In this document: positions 38,489 to 50,143 of the stretch, in pieces
Position numbering within the stretch: the first letter of the stretch is position 1
How the letters are laid out: every line of letters begins with the position of its first letter
Assembly (NCBI GenBank): GCA_003054695.1
Contig: QAZA01000005.1
Span: 62,001 to 126,000 of the forward strand
Origin: Verrucomicrobia bacterium LW23
GTDB lineage: Bacteria > Verrucomicrobiota > Verrucomicrobiia > Methylacidiphilales > UBA1321
DNA length: 64,000 nt
Reading direction: 5' to 3'
Position numbers and translations under genes: made by a program
The notes under the pieces: model-generated
The model's database searches: none
Told to the model about the DNA's origin: nothing
What the model saw: the letters and a program-made list of their open reading frames with translations, nothing else

Positions 38489-39367
38489 CTATACCCCATC
38501 ACCATGCGCTTTGTTAGTGCTATGCCTCAGTGAACCCGGCGTGACCCCGCGCACCTGCCGAAACTGGCGGTAGAAGAAATAGACGTCCGAATAACCCAAA
38601 GCCTCCGCAATCTGCGCAATCGTAAGATCCGTTTCTACAAGCAGTTGCGCCGCACGCTCAACGCGCTGCATTATCACAAAACGCGCGGGCGACAGCCCGG
38701 TTGCGGAGTGGAAATGCCGGTTGAACTGCGGAACCGAAAAGCCGGACATCCGCGCCATTTCCGCCGGAGTCCACCGCCGCCCCGGCTCGCGGCGTACCGC
38801 CTCCACGCACGTCTCCACCCGCGCCTGCCCGGGCGGGATGATTCGCCTGTGCGATTCCGCAAGTATATGCAGCACAAGTGATTGCACCAGCACAGCCGAG
38901 TAGCTGACGCTCAGGTTCTGATCCATGGACGCAAGCCCCGCCTGAAACGCCTGCCCCGCACAGGCCTCCGCCACCGCCGTAACCAGTTGTAGCGACGACA
39001 GTTGCACATGCACGCACCCACGCTTGCCGTCGGCGCACTCCGGAAGCGACGGCACATCGCCGGGCCTACAACTGAAATGAGCTGCAAACACATGCAACGG
39101 GCGATCCGGCCTGTGCCGCGCCACAACGCGGGCGCCCGGCAGCAGAATAAAGGCACTGCCCGGCCGCAGGGAGAAGTCATGCCCGTGGCAGCTGAGCGCA
39201 CCCTCTCCACGGAGCACAACCCAAACGTCGTGATCCACAAAGGGCAGAGGCGACCAGCGCCAGTCGGCCTCGCAATGGTAAGTGCGCGGTGGGGAGTTGA
39301 GGTGGATCACAGGGGGTGGAGATGCCAGGATGATCGGATAATGCAATAAAAGCAGCGTACTGTCCAT
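38489..39367 (-). CDS. AraC-family transcriptional regulator
   Basis: 292 residues. N-terminal cupin-type effector domain (WVVLRGEGALSCHGHDFSLRPGSAFILLPGARV) and a C-terminal pair of HTH motifs (WTPAEMARMSGFSVPQFNRHFHSATGLSPARFVIMQRVERAAQLL and LTIAQIAEALGYSDVYFFYRQFRQVRGVTPG). It probably senses a sugar-like ligand. It is divergent from the dioxygenase-like gene with only 34 bp between start codons, so it probably controls that gene and itself. Confidence 0.9.
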   Translation of the reverse strand: MDSTLLLLHYPIILASPPPVIHLNSPPRTYHCEADWRWSPLPFVDHDVWVVLRGEGALSCHGHDFSLRPGSAFILLPGARVVARHRPDRPLHVFAAHFSCRPGDVPSLPECADGKRGCVHVQLSSLQLVTAVAEACAGQAFQAGLASMDQNLSVSYSAVLVQSLVLHILAESHRRIIPPGQARVETCVEAVRREPGRRWTPAEMARMSGFSVPQFNRHFHSATGLSPARFVIMQRVERAAQLLVETDLTIAQIAEALGYSDVYFFYRQFRQVRGVTPGSLRHSTNKAHGDGV

Positions 39368-39401
39368 TGAATCCCTGCCATCGCTTTGCGACGCTTATGC
39401 C

Positions 39402-40298
39402 ATGCACTCCCCCTCTCTTTACGATGCGCCGCGCGCTCTTTCTGACGCCGCGCCGCTCTCCGGCGACCAGCTGCAATCCTTTCGCGACCGCGGCTACATC
39501 GCCCTGGCTAACGTGCTTAGCCCGAGTGAATTACAGGAAAGCCGCGATGCGCTGACCTCCATCGCCCGCGATGCGGTAGGCAACCCCGACGCGTTTGAGC
39601 GCAAAGGCCAGGGCAACGGCACCTGGTTCCAGCACCGCACCAGTCCCCTTTTCGTGCAGATCGAGCCCGGGCAGGACGCCTCCACCCTGCAACCTGCTGA
39701 TATGGAAGCAGTTGTGCGCAAATACATGTGGTTCTCCAAGGCGGCGCCGGTGTTCACCCGAATCCTGGGCGAGGGCGGCATGATTCAGCGGATCGTCACG
39801 AGCCTGATTGGCGCTAACCCGTTGCTGTTTCAGGAGATGGCGCTGGTCAAGCCCCCCTACATCGGCAGCGAGAAGCCCTGGCACCAGGACAACGCCTACT
39901 TCTCGGTCGCCCCTCTGGACGCCGTGATTGGCGTGTGGATTGCCCTCGACGACGCCGAGCCCGAAAACGGCTGCATGCATGTGCTGCCCGGCGGCCATAA
40001 GCTTGGCCCGCGCAGGCACTTCCACGGCATGGACTGCGAAATTGAGCACGACCGCCTGGACCCCGCCGGCGCCCTCGCTGTTCCCGTTCCGGCCGGCGGC
40101 GCCATGTTCTTCTACGGCCTGCTACCGCACCAGACGCCGCCCAACCGCTCGCCGCTGCGCCGTCGCGCCCTGCAGTTTCACTACCGGGCCGCCACCAGCA
40201 CCATTGTGGATGAAGCGCTTTACAACACGCTTTTTGCGGAGGCCGACGGCACCCCCGCATCCTGCCGCGCCGCTACCGTGCGCAAGCAGGTGAGATGA
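39402..40298 (+). CDS. phytanoyl-CoA dioxygenase (PhyH) family protein
   Basis: 298 residues. Fe(II)/2-oxoglutarate-dependent oxygenase fold: iron ligands HxD in EKPWHQDNAYF and the distal His in GLLPHQTPPNRSP, with Arg for 2-oxoglutarate just downstream (RRRALQFHY). The N-terminal FRDRGYIALANVLSPSEL is typical of PhyH proteins. The natural substrate cannot be deduced; Verrucomicrobia carry many such genes near sugar-related regulators. It shares a 34-bp divergent start region with the AraC gene. Confidence 0.88.
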   Translation: MHSPSLYDAPRALSDAAPLSGDQLQSFRDRGYIALANVLSPSELQESRDALTSIARDAVGNPDAFERKGQGNGTWFQHRTSPLFVQIEPGQDASTLQPADMEAVVRKYMWFSKAAPVFTRILGEGGMIQRIVTSLIGANPLLFQEMALVKPPYIGSEKPWHQDNAYFSVAPLDAVIGVWIALDDAEPENGCMHVLPGGHKLGPRRHFHGMDCEIEHDRLDPAGALAVPVPAGGAMFFYGLLPHQTPPNRSPLRRRALQFHYRAATSTIVDEALYNTLFAEADGTPASCRAATVRKQVR

Positions 40299-40345
40299 GC
40301 GGATAATCCATCCGTCCTGGTCGACTTCGCCGGAGGACGCCCGGC

Positions 40346-41332
40346 TCAGGTCTCCTCCACAAACTCCACTTCGTCAGGGTTGTCAAAGCCGGCCGTCCAG
40401 GCCATCGCCTGGCGGCACGTACGCATGGCAGGCGGCACGCGCACCAGGTACTGGCGGCCGGTGGAGGGGCACCGCACGTCGACGACCGCCAACGGCTCGT
40501 CGCCCCGCAGGGGAATTTGCAGCAGACGCCGCGTGCCGCCCCGGTCGCTGTCGGTATCCAGCACGCGTATGCCGGGGTGGGAAAGGAACCTTGCCGGGCC
40601 CATGCGCTCCACGCACACGCGCCGCCGCTCGATGTTCCTGTCCTGCAACACTTTATCTACCTCCAGCGTCTCGGGCCTAAAGACGATTTGCTCCGTAACC
40701 AGCACCCCGCCCCAGCGCAGCGGCGCGCCCTCCAGGCTGGGGGGCAGCACGCGGATGCCCGAGCGCGAGATATCCAGCCACGACGACACCGTCGTGCCGT
40801 CCGCAAGTTCCGTCAGGCGCTCGCACCCGGCCAGGTTAAGGAAGCTGACGTTGCCAATCGCCGGCAGACGTGTCACGCGCACGCACCCGGTGAGGTCCAC
40901 GCCGCCCGACCTCACCTGCGCGCTCTCCGGCCACTCCTCCAGCGCCGTGCATTGCGAGGCGTTGAGGTAGTTCACACTCATTGCCTGCGGAAGTTGCTTA
41001 AGCGCAACGCATTGGCTGATATTCAACGTTGCCGTGCTTAACCCTTGCGGCAACCGGATGAGACTGGCGCACCCCTCCAGCGACAGCAGGGAACTGGCCC
41101 TCCAACCCGGCAGCACCTCGTCAATCGGAAGTTTGGCCAGCAGAAGCTCGCGGCAAGTGATATCCCTCGGCAGTTGACTGGCGCTGAGGCGAAACCCTGT
41201 GAAGTCAAGGCGGCACGCTTCCACCGGCAACGCCGGGTCATGCCGGCCGCTCGCAATTGCGTCGACGACGGCCTTGTCAGCCTTCGCCTGCTCAGCCTTT
41301 GTGGGAAACGGCGCCTTCCTGGATTTAAACAT
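40346..41332 (-). CDS. leucine-rich-like protein with C-terminal DUF6745-type domain
   Basis: 328 residues. The N-terminal half has irregular leucine-rich-type units (LSLEGCASLIRLPQGLSTATLNISQCVALKQLPQ, LNLAGCERLTELADG). The C-terminal region reads RRRVCVERMGPARFLSHPGIRVLDTDSD, RRLLQIPLRGDEPLAVVDVRCPSTGRQYLVRVPPAMRTCRQAMAWTAGF. This matches my memory of the DUF6745 domain. No signal peptide or TM. It follows the GEVTGHSHR protein gene on the same strand (167-bp gap), a pairing I associate with these proteins. Function unknown. Confidence 0.7.
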   Translation of the reverse strand: MFKSRKAPFPTKAEQAKADKAVVDAIASGRHDPALPVEACRLDFTGFRLSASQLPRDITCRELLLAKLPIDEVLPGWRASSLLSLEGCASLIRLPQGLSTATLNISQCVALKQLPQAMSVNYLNASQCTALEEWPESAQVRSGGVDLTGCVRVTRLPAIGNVSFLNLAGCERLTELADGTTVSSWLDISRSGIRVLPPSLEGAPLRWGGVLVTEQIVFRPETLEVDKVLQDRNIERRRVCVERMGPARFLSHPGIRVLDTDSDRGGTRRLLQIPLRGDEPLAVVDVRCPSTGRQYLVRVPPAMRTCRQAMAWTAGFDNPDEVEFVEET

Positions 41333-41476
41333 GTGAGGCGAGGAGTAATAGTCAGGCTAAGTCAGCCCAATGAAAAGGCAGGCCGCGTTCTTCGCCACCT
41401 CATTTACAAGGCAGCGATCCGGTCTTCTATCCGATCCCAGGCATCGCGGCCCAATCAACCGGCCAGGGCTGGCTTG

Positions 41477-41499
41477 AGCCGGGATGGGACTTCCCGGCT
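41477..41499 (-). terminator. hairpin at end of GEVTGHSHR gene
   Basis: AGCCGGGA (41477-41484) and TCCCGGCT (41492-41499) form an 8-bp stem with a 7-nt loop, directly after the TGA of the 41500 gene (reading leftward). It may attenuate transcription into the DUF6745-type gene. Confidence 0.45.
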
Positions 41500-41904
41500 T
41501 CAGTCCGCGACGCGGACGATACGCTCAGGTGTATACTCCCGCTGAATGCGCACAACGTATTCCCCACGAGGAATGCACACCGGCTGATGCTCCTCATGCA
41601 CAATGGTGGCGGTTGCCGCCGTAACGCTGAGCGTCATGTCCTCGCCGGAGCCCGCCCGGAACAGGCGCGCCGTCGCGGGATCCTCCACACGATGGGAGTG
41701 CCCCGTAACTTCTCCCCGAGCAAGAATGGGCGGTACTTCCGTCCCCGCCGCCTTTGCCGTGCCTCCAGGACTGCCGGAGCCCGGCGTGCCAATAATATAC
41801 ACGTCGCCCTGGCGCCACACTTTCTTGCGGCCTCCCGGCAACAGCTTCTTCGCCAACGGGATACCCGTCACCTTACCCAACCAGGACAAGACACTGGAGT
41901 GCAT
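41500..41904 (-). CDS. conserved GEVTGHSHR protein, DUF6745 partner
   Basis: 134 residues from ATG 41904 (a GTG at 41910 is also in frame). The mid-protein ILARGEVTGHSHRVEDPATARLFRAG and the C-terminal TIVHEEHQPVCIPRGEYVVRIQREYTPERIVRV are strongly patterned, with conserved His/Glu residues (GHSHR, HEEH) that could bind metal. The N-terminal VWRQGDVYII begins the conserved part. No TM or signal. It and the LRR/DUF6745 gene form a two-gene cassette whose job is not known to me. Confidence 0.7.
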   Translation of the reverse strand: MHSSVLSWLGKVTGIPLAKKLLPGGRKKVWRQGDVYIIGTPGSGSPGGTAKAAGTEVPPILARGEVTGHSHRVEDPATARLFRAGSGEDMTLSVTAATATIVHEEHQPVCIPRGEYVVRIQREYTPERIVRVAD

Positions 41905-41997
41905 GCACACAATTACACTGCATTCCTTTCAAACGGTCAAGCCCATAGTAGTCATTTTATGAGATTCTTCCCGACAAATTCCAGGCTTCGGCACCGC

Positions 41998-43332
41998 TCA
42001 GTTGACCGCTGTGGTGTATCGCTGTCTGCTCTCCGCACTTCGGGCAACTTCCCCTGCTCGCGCCGGGGATGCGGACGCTTTACCCGCAGCCATGTACCTC
42101 TCATAGGCCCTCGCGACCGCAAAAAGGCAGATGACGCCCAGGGCCATCAGGCCCACCGACGTCCACGCGGACACCTTCGTCGCGTGCGGCTCCGTCTGAA
42201 AGCCCAGTCCTACCCAGTACGTAAAGCAGTACAGGTAAACGATATGCGCCGAAAAGGCCGGCAGACTGTTACGGCCCAGGCATTCCAGAGGCTCCCACGT
42301 AAACCATTGCGGCCGTGCGCGATATATCGCCGCAAACACCAGCACAAACGCCAGAAAGCTCAGAATCCGCCCTGGGGGAAGCAGGCGGCGGTCCACCCAC
42401 TCAAATGGCGGCGCCCAGGCCGCGTGCATGCCCATCGCTTCCCACGGCAAACGCAAATACATACAGCCCAGCACGATAAGGGCGGCCATGACGGTTGTCC
42501 ACGGGCTCAAAACCCACGCCGGCAGCTCGCGCCGTGCCGCAAGGTGGCCGACGATCAAGCCCACCACAAACAGCAATTGCCACGCAAACGGATCAAACAC
42601 GTGAAAACCCGCGCGCCATTCGCTCGGCATCCACCCGGTAAGGGCCGCGCCTAGACCCATATGGGATGCCACCCACACGGCGGCGCTGATTGCCAGCACG
42701 GTGCGCCAGCGTCCGGCATGGCACGCGATAAAAGCAAAGGGCGCTGCCAACAGAAAGAGGCAGTACATCGGCAGGACGTCCAGCAGGCTGGGCAGCAAAA
42801 CCAGCGCGCCCGCCAGCGTCCAGGATATCGCGGGACGCTCCGAAAAAGGCGCAAGATTATGGCTAAACCACTCGCCATAAGGCTGATGCGCGGAACCTGC
42901 AGTTGCGGCGCGGATGACAATACCCAGCAGCACAACCACCGCCAGCGTAGCCATATGCCACACGTAAATCTCCCAGGCCCGCCCCCATACGCGGTTGCGA
43001 AACTCGACCGGCCCGGATCTGGCCAAACCGCGCCCCCAGAACAGCCCGCCGGTTAGCCCCGCAAGAAATACGAAGCCCTCCGCCCACGTAAAAAAGCCCA
43101 GGCGCTCGTAAGTAAACGCGGTGTGTGGCCCGGGGAAGTGGTTGACAGTAATGAGGACCAGCAAAAGTCCCCGCACAAAATCAAGCACCCCCATCCGCCC
43201 CGGCGTTGCCAGGCGCACCGTTTTTGCCTGCGGCACAAATGGATTATGCTCCGCCCGACGCACCCGCGCCCCCCCCGATGGGGCGGCGATGGCAACAGGT
43301 TCTGGAGAAGCGGATGGGCACAGCTCTTGCAT
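41998..43332 (-). CDS. OpgC-like membrane acyltransferase
   Basis: 444 residues, about 10 TM helices. RMGVLDFVRGLLLVLITVNHFPGP with the Arg and His of the acyltransferase motif, TWAEGFVFLAGLTGG, and NSLPAFSAHIVYLYCF near the end, match the OpgC group of the acyltransferase-3 superfamily. OpgC succinylates osmoregulated periplasmic glucans. No opgG/H genes are nearby, so the substrate is open. The first 45 residues are polar and may not be conserved. Confidence 0.8.
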   Translation of the reverse strand: MQELCPSASPEPVAIAAPSGGARVRRAEHNPFVPQAKTVRLATPGRMGVLDFVRGLLLVLITVNHFPGPHTAFTYERLGFFTWAEGFVFLAGLTGGLFWGRGLARSGPVEFRNRVWGRAWEIYVWHMATLAVVVLLGIVIRAATAGSAHQPYGEWFSHNLAPFSERPAISWTLAGALVLLPSLLDVLPMYCLFLLAAPFAFIACHAGRWRTVLAISAAVWVASHMGLGAALTGWMPSEWRAGFHVFDPFAWQLLFVVGLIVGHLAARRELPAWVLSPWTTVMAALIVLGCMYLRLPWEAMGMHAAWAPPFEWVDRRLLPPGRILSFLAFVLVFAAIYRARPQWFTWEPLECLGRNSLPAFSAHIVYLYCFTYWVGLGFQTEPHATKVSAWTSVGLMALGVICLFAVARAYERYMAAGKASASPARAGEVARSAESRQRYTTAVN

Positions 43333-43503
43333 TGAATACAGGTGTACGCAAGATGAATGCCAACAATTTACATTTCCTGTAACAAGCTTATCTACAAGAT
43401 CTTATACATATTCTAACGCAAACTAACAACAGGACATTCACGAATTTTCGTGCAATTTGTGAGCACCAACTGCGCAATCATTGATCACTCAACCTCCCTT
43501 CTT

Positions 43504-43986
43504 TCAGGAGGATTTGGACCAGTGCAAGTAGGCCACGCACACCAGCGCAACCATGCCAAAGAAGGTGAGCGATCCTCCCAATGCAAAATGCAAGTACGGA
43601 AAGCTCGGCGGTACAAGCGCCATTCGTGAACGGGCCGGGCGGGCGGGATCGTAGAGGACGGCTACCCGCGCGCCCGGCACCAGCTCCCCTCCCTGCGGCC
43701 CGCTCAGCACCACCGGCAGGGTGTCCTTGGCGCGGTACCGCGATTGCTGCGTAAACTTCTGCCCTGCAATAATATAGCCACACATTACAGATACCGCTCC
43801 GTCCGGCATTCGCTCCACGGCCTCCAGAATTCCGTCCGTGCGCGTCCAGTCGGCAACGCCCCACGCCACAAACCAGCGCCACCAGGCCACGCTCAGGAAA
43901 ACGAGGCCGGGCGGAAGTGTCAGTACGGCGATCCACCAGAAGAAGGGAAAAATCGAGGCCTCGGTAAAGTCAAAGAATATAGTCAT
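43504..43986 (-). CDS. DUF3592-like membrane protein
   Basis: 160 residues with TM segments at both ends (FPFFWWIAVLTLPPGLVFLSVAWW and FALGGSLTFFGMVALVCVAYL) around an extracytoplasmic or cytosolic domain. VPGARVAVLYDPARPARSRM is typical of DUF3592 proteins. Divergent from the Clp ATPase gene with a 106-bp gap. Function unknown. The 43333-43503 interval to the next gene holds nothing recognisable. Confidence 0.65.
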   Translation of the reverse strand: MTIFFDFTEASIFPFFWWIAVLTLPPGLVFLSVAWWRWFVAWGVADWTRTDGILEAVERMPDGAVSVMCGYIIAGQKFTQQSRYRAKDTLPVVLSGPQGGELVPGARVAVLYDPARPARSRMALVPPSFPYLHFALGGSLTFFGMVALVCVAYLHWSKSS

Positions 43987-44092
43987 GCCGGCATCTGTGG
44001 CCGCAGGGGCATTGATTTCCCCGGGGCTTGCGCTAAATTATCGACAAATCGCCGCGGGCACAACCCGCATATGCGTCTCCCGCAGGCCGCCC

Positions 44093-46582
<2,490 letters not shown>

Positions 46583-46659
46583 TCGCGACCTCCCCCGCTT
46601 TTTGCTCGCCACCACGCAATCGGCGTTGAATAGTGGGATTGAGTCGTTGGACTTCGCTA

Positions 46660-47532
46660 ATGCGCATTCTTATTACAACAGGCCCAAGCTACGCGCCCAT
46701 AGATCAAGTGCGGCGAATTACCAATGTTGCAACAGGCCACATAGGCACGCTCCTCGCAACCCGTTTTCTTCAAGGGGGTTGTGATGTATTTCTTGCCCGG
46801 GGAGAAGGCTGCACTTCGCCCGCCCCCGCCTGGCAGGAGGCTTCCGGCCCGACCGGCGCTCGCCTTGTTTCTGAAACGTTTGGCACCAACGAGGACCTTG
46901 ACGAGATACTGAAAGACTGGGCCGGCCGCCACGCTTTCCACGCAGTCTTCCATGCCGCCGCTTTGGGCGACTTTCGCGTAAAGGAGATCCATTACCCGCA
47001 GGAAGTGGAAAGCTTTAAGGATAAAGCACTCCATTCCGCCGAGGTTTATGATGACGTAGATTCTGCTCTTCATAATATCGACGAATCTGTCTTCGCCCGC
47101 GACGAGGAAAAGACTGAGTTTTCCGAAATCTCATCGGCTCCACCTATTAAGTTTAACGATAAAGCACAACCAGATTCTTCCCCCGTCCCGAAGATGCCGG
47201 CCAAGATCGGCAGCGAGATCAAGACGCTCCATGTCGTTTTGACAGCCGCTCGCAAGCTCCTCCCCCGCTTCAGGCAGCGCTTTGGGCCGGATACCCGAAT
47301 TGTTGGATGGAAATATGAGCTGGATGGATCTCGCGAAGTCGCTGTCGCCCAGGCACATCAGCAGATCGAGAAATGCCAGTCCAACGCCTCCGTCATCAAC
47401 GGCCGAGCGTACGGTCCGGGCTATGGCATCTGCCTGCCTGGCGGCGATTTGCACCACTGTGCAGACCGGGAGGCACTGGTGGAATGGCTTTTCGCATGGA
47501 TTACCTCACGCCCCTCTTTATCGATAAAGTAA
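46660..47532 (+). CDS. standalone CoaB-like phosphopantothenoylcysteine-synthetase-domain protein with A+T-rich insertion
   Basis: 290 residues from ATG 46660. Rossmann-type nucleotide-binding start (RILITTGPSYAPIDQVRRITNVATGHIG), FHAAALGDFRV, AKIGSE and IVGWKYELDGS, as in the CoaB half of Dfp, but without the CoaC flavoprotein half. Residues about 108-178 are an acidic, Ser/Asp/Lys-rich insertion, encoded by DNA clearly richer in A+T than its flanks and carrying two 14-bp palindromes (47013-47026, 47151-47164). It lies 77 bp after the Clp gene and 47 bp before lnt. It may be a CoA-biosynthesis enzyme or a paralogue with another role. Confidence 0.75.
   Translation: MRILITTGPSYAPIDQVRRITNVATGHIGTLLATRFLQGGCDVFLARGEGCTSPAPAWQEASGPTGARLVSETFGTNEDLDEILKDWAGRHAFHAVFHAAALGDFRVKEIHYPQEVESFKDKALHSAEVYDDVDSALHNIDESVFARDEEKTEFSEISSAPPIKFNDKAQPDSSPVPKMPAKIGSEIKTLHVVLTAARKLLPRFRQRFGPDTRIVGWKYELDGSREVAVAQAHQQIEKCQSNASVINGRAYGPGYGICLPGGDLHHCADREALVEWLFAWITSRPSLSIK
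47013..47164. repeat. pair of 14-bp palindromes inside coaB insertion
   Basis: CTTTAAGGATAAAG at 47013-47026 and GTTTAACGATAAAG at 47151-47164, both followed by CAC. They lie inside the part of the CoaB-like gene that has no counterpart in the family. A third, CTTTATCGATAAAG at 47516-47529, forms the last codons of the same gene. The shared core is TTTAWSGATAAAG. Confidence 0.55.
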
Positions 47533-47579
47533 GAAGCCCACGCCCCGATCTTCCAGCTTTCCCCCCATCTTCCCCATAA

Positions 47580-49259
47580 ATGCTCACCAACGTCTTCCCC
47601 ACCCCCAGCACGCGAAAGAGCCGGCCCGACCCGTTCTACTTCCGCTGGGGCTTTACCGGCGTCGCACTGTGCATCATCAGCGGGTTTCTCCTCGCCGCCA
47701 CATTCCCCCCGTTTAACCAGACGTGGCTTGCCTGGTTCGCGTTAGTTCCCCTCTTGCTCGCACTGCGCTGGAGCGAAGACGTCCGCGACTGGCCCCACTT
47801 CAGCGGCTGGCTCACCGGCATGGTTTTCTTCACTTCCACTCTGTGGTGGATAGGCAACGTCACCATTCCAGGCATGCTTGTCCTGATGGTGTACCTCTCC
47901 CTGTACCCGGCCGCGTGGGCGTTTTGCGTGCGTCACTGCGCCCTGCAGGGCCCCGCCTGGGAGAGCCAGTGGGCGATCCTCAAGAATGCCGCTGGAGCCG
48001 CCTGCGTTTGGGTGACGCTGGAGTGGCTGCGCGGCTGGCTGCTAACCGGTTTTGGCTGGAACAACATTGGCCTGGCCGGGCGCGGCAACTGGCTCGTCAT
48101 GCAACTGGCGGCCCTGGGCGGCGTCAACCTCATTGCGTGGCTTATTGTTTTTGTCAATTGCCTTATTGCTCAGGGTATCGAGCAGCTTCGCGCCGTGTTG
48201 TTTAGGGAAGAAAAGCTTCGCTTTTTTTACGAATTTTCATTCGCCCTCCTTACCGTGGTCCTCGCGTTTGTCGGCGGCCACTTTACTGTCCAGTACTACT
48301 CTCCCAAGGGCGAGGGTCGTCCGCTCATTTTTGCATGTCTGCAAGGCAACGTTCCGCGCGACAACGGCACTGGCGAGACGGTAATGCCAGCCATAAAACC
48401 GGGCGAGCCCGTCACTACGCCGCAACCGCTAAATCTCTCGGAGACAGATATTTACCAACGCTACATGGGCATGGCGGCAGAGGCCGGCACCTATGGTCCG
48501 GACATCATCATCTGGCCGGAGTGCACCAGCAATATGGACCTTTCACTTGCCGCCGCGGCCATCACCGCCCGCTCGCGTGCCTGGCAAATCGTCGGCACCA
48601 TGGTCATGCGCCCCAAACTGCACAATGCGGCCATGTGGCTTAACCCACACGACACCTCCTTCCAGCTCTACTACAAGGCCAACCTCGTCCCGTTTGGCGA
48701 GTTTGTGCCCTTTGGCGACTGGCTGCCGGCCCTTCGCGACTTCATCCCCATCAACACCGATTTCGTCGCCGGCACCGGCCCGGCCTTGTTTGAGCTCGTC
48801 CGCCCCAACCGAGCGGGCAACGGCATTGAAAAGATCCGCCTCACCCCGCTGATTTGCTTCGAGGACACCCTGCCCGAATTCGTCAACAAGGCCGCCAGAC
48901 TCAACCCGGATTTGCTCGTAAACATTACCAACGACAACTGGTTTGATGGCACGCCAGGCTCCGAAATGCACCTCGTTAACAGCATCTTCCGCACGGTGGA
49001 GAACAACATGCCGATGATCCGCTGCGCCAATTCCGGCATCAGCGCCTTTATCGACCGCAAAGGCAAAGTCGTGTTTCCTGCGGACTCCAAGGGCCGGCTG
49101 GCGGCGCCGCTGACGCAGGGCGTCTTTGGCGGCACCGCGCATCTACATCCGCCGCAAATCACGCTCTATCGTAGGTTTGGTGAATGGATCGTCTTGATCT
49201 CTGCCGTTGTCGCCTTCATGCTGATGTTTCACGCGCGGCTGTACCCTTATAAGCAATAG
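47580..49259 (+). CDS. lnt: apolipoprotein N-acyltransferase
   Basis: 559 residues. Seven or eight TM helices in the first 240 residues, then a nitrilase-like domain with the catalytic triad Glu314 (IIIWPECTSN), Lys366 (YYKANLVPFGEFVP) and Cys426 (LICFEDTLPE). It adds the third acyl chain to outer-membrane lipoproteins on the periplasmic side. Length is slightly above the usual 510-ish. C-rich leader (TTCCCCATAA). It sits with lipid A genes 1-4 kb downstream, consistent with outer-membrane biogenesis. Confidence 0.95.
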   Translation: MLTNVFPTPSTRKSRPDPFYFRWGFTGVALCIISGFLLAATFPPFNQTWLAWFALVPLLLALRWSEDVRDWPHFSGWLTGMVFFTSTLWWIGNVTIPGMLVLMVYLSLYPAAWAFCVRHCALQGPAWESQWAILKNAAGAACVWVTLEWLRGWLLTGFGWNNIGLAGRGNWLVMQLAALGGVNLIAWLIVFVNCLIAQGIEQLRAVLFREEKLRFFYEFSFALLTVVLAFVGGHFTVQYYSPKGEGRPLIFACLQGNVPRDNGTGETVMPAIKPGEPVTTPQPLNLSETDIYQRYMGMAAEAGTYGPDIIIWPECTSNMDLSLAAAAITARSRAWQIVGTMVMRPKLHNAAMWLNPHDTSFQLYYKANLVPFGEFVPFGDWLPALRDFIPINTDFVAGTGPALFELVRPNRAGNGIEKIRLTPLICFEDTLPEFVNKAARLNPDLLVNITNDNWFDGTPGSEMHLVNSIFRTVENNMPMIRCANSGISAFIDRKGKVVFPADSKGRLAAPLTQGVFGGTAHLHPPQITLYRRFGEWIVLISAVVAFMLMFHARLYPYKQ

Positions 49260-49282
49260 CGCGCATCGCCCTCCCATCTCCG

Positions 49283-50143
49283 GTGAACTCCCCTATTCGA
49301 TATTCCGTCGTCATCCCCTACTTTAATGAAGGGGAGAACCTGCCTGACCTGATTGCCGAGCTCGACTCCGCGCTGAGCGCGATGGGGGCCGCCGCCGAGG
49401 TAATTCTGGTGGACGACGGCAGCACTGACGGCTTTGTACCGCCTTCGTCAACGCCCCGCTTTCCGATCCGCCGCCTGGCACTGGATCGTAACTCCGGCCA
49501 AAGTGCGGCAATGTACTACGGCATGCAGTCCGCCCGCGGCGAGTTTGTGCTCTTGATGGACGCCGATTTGCAGAACGATCCGGCCGACATGCAAAAGCTT
49601 ATGACCAAGCTGGTTACGGATAATCTGGACTTCGTTACCGGTGTGCGCGCCAAGCGCCTGGACAACTGGTACCGGGTGGCCAGCTCACGCATCGCCAACG
49701 GCGTGCGCAGTTTCCTGCTTCGCGACAAGACGAGCGACACCGGTTGCACTCTCAAGGCCCTGCGCGTGGAAGTGGCGAAGCGGATGCCGGCGTGGAACGG
49801 CATGCATCGCTTTATGCCGGCGCTGGCCCTGTCGTGTGGCTTCAAGACGGGGGAAGTGCCGGTCAATCATCGCCCCCGGCATGCGGGAGTGAGCAAGGTG
49901 AACAGTGCCCGACGCGCCATCCGCGCCACGCAGGATTTGCTGGGGATGATGTGGTTTACCAGCCGGCAGATCAAAGGGCGGCTGAAGCCGGAAGTCGTGG
50001 AAACTATTGAAACCAAAGAGGTTAGCGAAAGTAGAATGGAGGAAGGAGGATCGAGCCTGAACGGCGCGTTCCCTTCAATCTCCGGGAATGTCGCAAGAGA
50101 ACCGCACTTTAACGATAAAGAGATGGCAAACGGGCACCCTTAA
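49283..50143 (+). CDS. family 2 glycosyltransferase, dolichol/polyprenyl-phosphate sugar synthase-like
   Basis: 286 residues from a GTG at 49283, 24 bp after lnt. GT2 signatures: YSVVIPYFNEGENLPDLIAEL, VDDGSTDG, DRNSGQSAAMYYGMQSARGEFVLLMDADLQNDP. TDNLDFVTGVRAKR and SDTGCTLKALR follow, as in polyprenyl-phosphate mannose/glucose or undecaprenyl-phosphate aminoarabinose transferases. No C-terminal TM pair is seen. The last 45 residues are a low-complexity, A+T-rich tail ending at a 14-bp palindrome (50107-50120). Sugar and lipid acceptor unknown; context suggests envelope glycolipid. Confidence 0.85.
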   Translation: MNSPIRYSVVIPYFNEGENLPDLIAELDSALSAMGAAAEVILVDDGSTDGFVPPSSTPRFPIRRLALDRNSGQSAAMYYGMQSARGEFVLLMDADLQNDPADMQKLMTKLVTDNLDFVTGVRAKRLDNWYRVASSRIANGVRSFLLRDKTSDTGCTLKALRVEVAKRMPAWNGMHRFMPALALSCGFKTGEVPVNHRPRHAGVSKVNSARRAIRATQDLLGMMWFTSRQIKGRLKPEVVETIETKEVSESRMEEGGSSLNGAFPSISGNVAREPHFNDKEMANGHP

